Assembly: GCA_019912395.1 (NCBI GenBank) | Contig: JAIOIH010000061.1 | Span: forward strand, 1-52,797 | From: Flavobacteriales bacterium | GTDB taxonomy: Bacteria > Bacteroidota > Bacteroidia > Flavobacteriales_F > PHOS-HE28 | DNA: 52,797 nucleotides | Direction: 5' to 3' | In this document: positions 51,545 to 52,797 of the stretch, piece after piece | Layout of the letters: the number at the start of each line of letters is the position of its first letter | How positions within the stretch are numbered: position 1 is the stretch's first letter | Made by a program: the position numbers and the translations under genes | The notes under the pieces: model-generated | The model's input: only the letters and a program-made list of their open reading frames with translations | Database searches by the model: none | Told to the model about the DNA's origin: nothing

Positions 51545-52567
51545 ATGGAACTCTACTTAGACAGTGCCGACATCAAGGAGATCGACGAAGCCTTCAAGCT
51601 AGGTTTTCTCACCGGTCTCACCACCACGCCCACCTTCATGCACCGGGGCGGGGTCACGAACATCGACAAGATGATCCTGGACCTGGCCAAGAAGGTGCCC
51701 ATCCTGCAGGTGGAGGCCCTCGGTGAGACGGCGGAGGAAGTGGTGAAGGAGGCCAAGCGCCAATTGAAGATGGGCCTGAAAAAGGAGACCACGGTCTTCA
51801 AGATCCCGGTGAGCCTCGAAGGTCTGCGCGCTTGCAAGATGCTACGGGACCAAGGCATCATGGTGAATGTTCACCTCGTGTACACCTTGCAACAAGCGTA
51901 CATGGCGATGCAGGCCGGCGCCAACTACGTGTGCCCGCTCGTGGGCCGCTTACAGGACCAAGGGCATGATGCGCTCAGTCTTGTACAGCAGTGCGTGGAG
52001 GCGGTGAACTACTACGGCTACGACAGCAAGATCATGTTCAGCAGCGTGCGCACCGTGGAGCATGTGCGCAACGCGGTGGAGATCGGGGTGCATACCATCA
52101 CCGTGCCTTGGAAGCTGATGAGGCAGCTCACCGACAACCACTTCACCACCATCGGCACGCAGCAGTTCTATGAGCACACGCGCCTGATCACCATGAAGGT
52201 GAAGGACGTACTATCGCGCAGTAATCCCGTGGTGAAGGAAAGTGCCACCGTGAGCGAGGCCTTGGTGGAAATGACCAAGCACGGCTTCGGTGCCGTGATG
52301 GTGGTGGACGCGAAGGGGAAGAACAAGGGCGTCTTCACCGATGGCGGCCTGCGCCGTGGCATCGAGAAGGACGGTAACAAATTCCTCGGAAGGAAGCTGA
52401 GCGCATTGAAGTTCAACGCACCGTACACGGTGTCGCCGGAAGCGTTGCTGGACGAAGCCCAGAAGCTTTTCAAAGAGCACAAGGTGGACACGCTCAGTGT
52501 GAGCGAGAACAGCAAGCAGCTTGGCATGCTGGACATCCAGGATATGATGAAGGCAATTGCCGGATAG
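51545..52567 (+). CDS. Transaldolase/fructose-6-phosphate aldolase-like domain fused to a CBS pair
   Basis: A 340-residue fusion. Residues 1-215 match the small transaldolase/FSA family: Asp6 (MELYLD), Gln55, Schiff-base Lys86 (FKIPVS), Arg135 (GRLQDQG) and Ser166 are kept. Asn28 of TTNP is Thr28 (TTTPTF), and the donor-pocket Thr109 and Ala129 of FSA align with His110 and Cys130. Residues about 217-340 form two CBS motifs (MKVKDVL ... GVFTDGGLRRGIE, then KVDTLSV ... MLDIQDMMKAI), whose GxFTDGxLRR and final LDIQDMM pattern resembles the CBS pair of KdsD. It follows kdsA. A role in sugar-phosphate supply for KDO is inference. Confidence 0.88.
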   Translation: MELYLDSADIKEIDEAFKLGFLTGLTTTPTFMHRGGVTNIDKMILDLAKKVPILQVEALGETAEEVVKEAKRQLKMGLKKETTVFKIPVSLEGLRACKMLRDQGIMVNVHLVYTLQQAYMAMQAGANYVCPLVGRLQDQGHDALSLVQQCVEAVNYYGYDSKIMFSSVRTVEHVRNAVEIGVHTITVPWKLMRQLTDNHFTTIGTQQFYEHTRLITMKVKDVLSRSNPVVKESATVSEALVEMTKHGFGAVMVVDAKGKNKGVFTDGGLRRGIEKDGNKFLGRKLSALKFNAPYTVSPEALLDEAQKLFKEHKVDTLSVSENSKQLGMLDIQDMMKAIAG

Positions 52568-52696
52568 TTGCCGGTTGTCGGTTTCCCGTTCGGCGCTTGA
52601 AACTTCGGTAGTTATCGGTTGTTCGGAGCGATCTGCATCACTGCAACGGTCGGCAGCCTGTGCTTGCCTGAATATATTGACCGCTCGGAGGTTACA
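52568..52696. other. Intergenic segment between aldolase-CBS gene and IS end
   Basis: About 130 bases without a gene. It contains repeated GGTTGTTCGG-like and GTTGCCGGTTGTCGGTT words and a weak TATATTGACC site. No terminator hairpin with a T run was seen. Confidence 0.4.
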
Positions 52697-52797
52697 TGTC
52701 AACTCCCCAAACCTAGATAAAAATGGCACGAAGAGACCAAGTGAAGGGGGAAGTTGCAGAACGTCAAATGCGCTACTTCAGCGAAGAATTCAAACGA
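52697..52797 (+). mobile_element. Probable left end of an insertion sequence (partial)
   Basis: TGTCAACTCCCCAAACC at 52697 looks like a terminal inverted repeat and stands 26 bases before the ATG of a transposase-like frame. The A-rich AGATAAAA before the ATG differs from neighbouring GC-rich gene starts. The right end lies outside the window. Confidence 0.45.
52723..52797 (+). CDS. Transposase-like protein, N-terminal fragment (cut by window edge)
   Basis: The 25 visible codons read MARRDQVKGEVAER and then RYFSEEFKR. RxFSEEFKR is the usual opening of the helix-turn-helix OrfA of IS3/IS911-type transposases in Bacteroidota. Too short for a firm family call. Confidence 0.55.
   Translation, partial: MARRDQVKGEVAERQMRYFSEEFKR

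Noticed and set aside
51545-52567. Calling the aldolase-CBS protein KdsD or plain transaldolase (tal)
   Set aside because: There is no SIS isomerase domain, and a key Asn of transaldolase is replaced; only the domain description is safe.

Overview
The window is a GC-rich chromosomal segment from a member of the Bacteroidota, most likely a Flavobacteriales-type organism. The pointers are a type IX secretion (T9SS) type A sorting tail on a 1842-residue adhesin-like protein, PKD/SprB-type repeats, PorE-like TPR/PD40 envelope proteins, a DUF1599 protein beside folP, almost no Shine-Dalgarno sequences, and many -7 promoter elements of the Bacteroidetes form TAnnTTTG. Here the element is often TAnnTTCG followed by C. 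No rRNA, CRISPR array, prophage or complete mobile element is visible. One tRNA gene (Arg, anticodon ACG) is present.

Layout. Positions 1-1686 (minus) hold the 5' part of a secreted PKD-repeat protein that runs off the left edge. From 1738 to 5673 there is a spermidine-synthase-like methyltransferase and two membrane class III nucleotide cyclases that flank a secreted repeat protein. From 5765 to 24885 lies a block with a conserved housekeeping core (folP, DUF1599, a DoxX-like protein, tpiA, prmA, clpS, an M48 lipoprotein protease). Between prmA and clpS sit about 11.5 kb: a 1483-residue secreted protein, plsY and a 2124-residue TPR/PD40/SPOR-like giant, in a tightly overlapping co-directional run. 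From 24941 to 32601 there are tRNA-Arg, a SiaC-like phosphoprotein, small secreted and TPR proteins, an outer-membrane barrel protein plus lipoprotein pair, and rarA. The T9SS cargo protein fills 32686-38214. From 38511 to 46603 come bcp, recA, a TPR lipoprotein, a PhnP-like hydrolase, recR, a large glycosyltransferase fusion and a 2-oxoacid dehydrogenase E2. From 46689 to the right edge come a PorE-like protein, a DEDDh exonuclease, an FAH-family hydrolase, kdsA, a transaldolase-CBS fusion, and the first codons of what looks like an insertion-sequence transposase.

How the genes fit together. Much of the content concerns the outer envelope: LPS core sugar (kdsA and perhaps its fused aldolase neighbour), phospholipid (plsY), glycosyl transfer, T9SS cargo and several large periplasmic or outer-membrane proteins. 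The rest is DNA repair (recA, recR, rarA), central metabolism (tpiA, E2) and signalling (two cyclases, SiaC-like).

The most striking items are: (i) an FSA/transaldolase-type aldolase fused to a CBS pair that resembles the one on KdsD, directly downstream of kdsA; (ii) a recurrent TAnnTTYGC promoter element lying 4 bases upstream of several start codons, implying leaderless mRNAs; (iii) the giant-protein block inside the tpiA-prmA-clpS neighbourhood; (iv) a paired set of cyclases, one with its catalytic residues intact and one with three replaced. All functions are inferred from sequence alone; no database search was possible.
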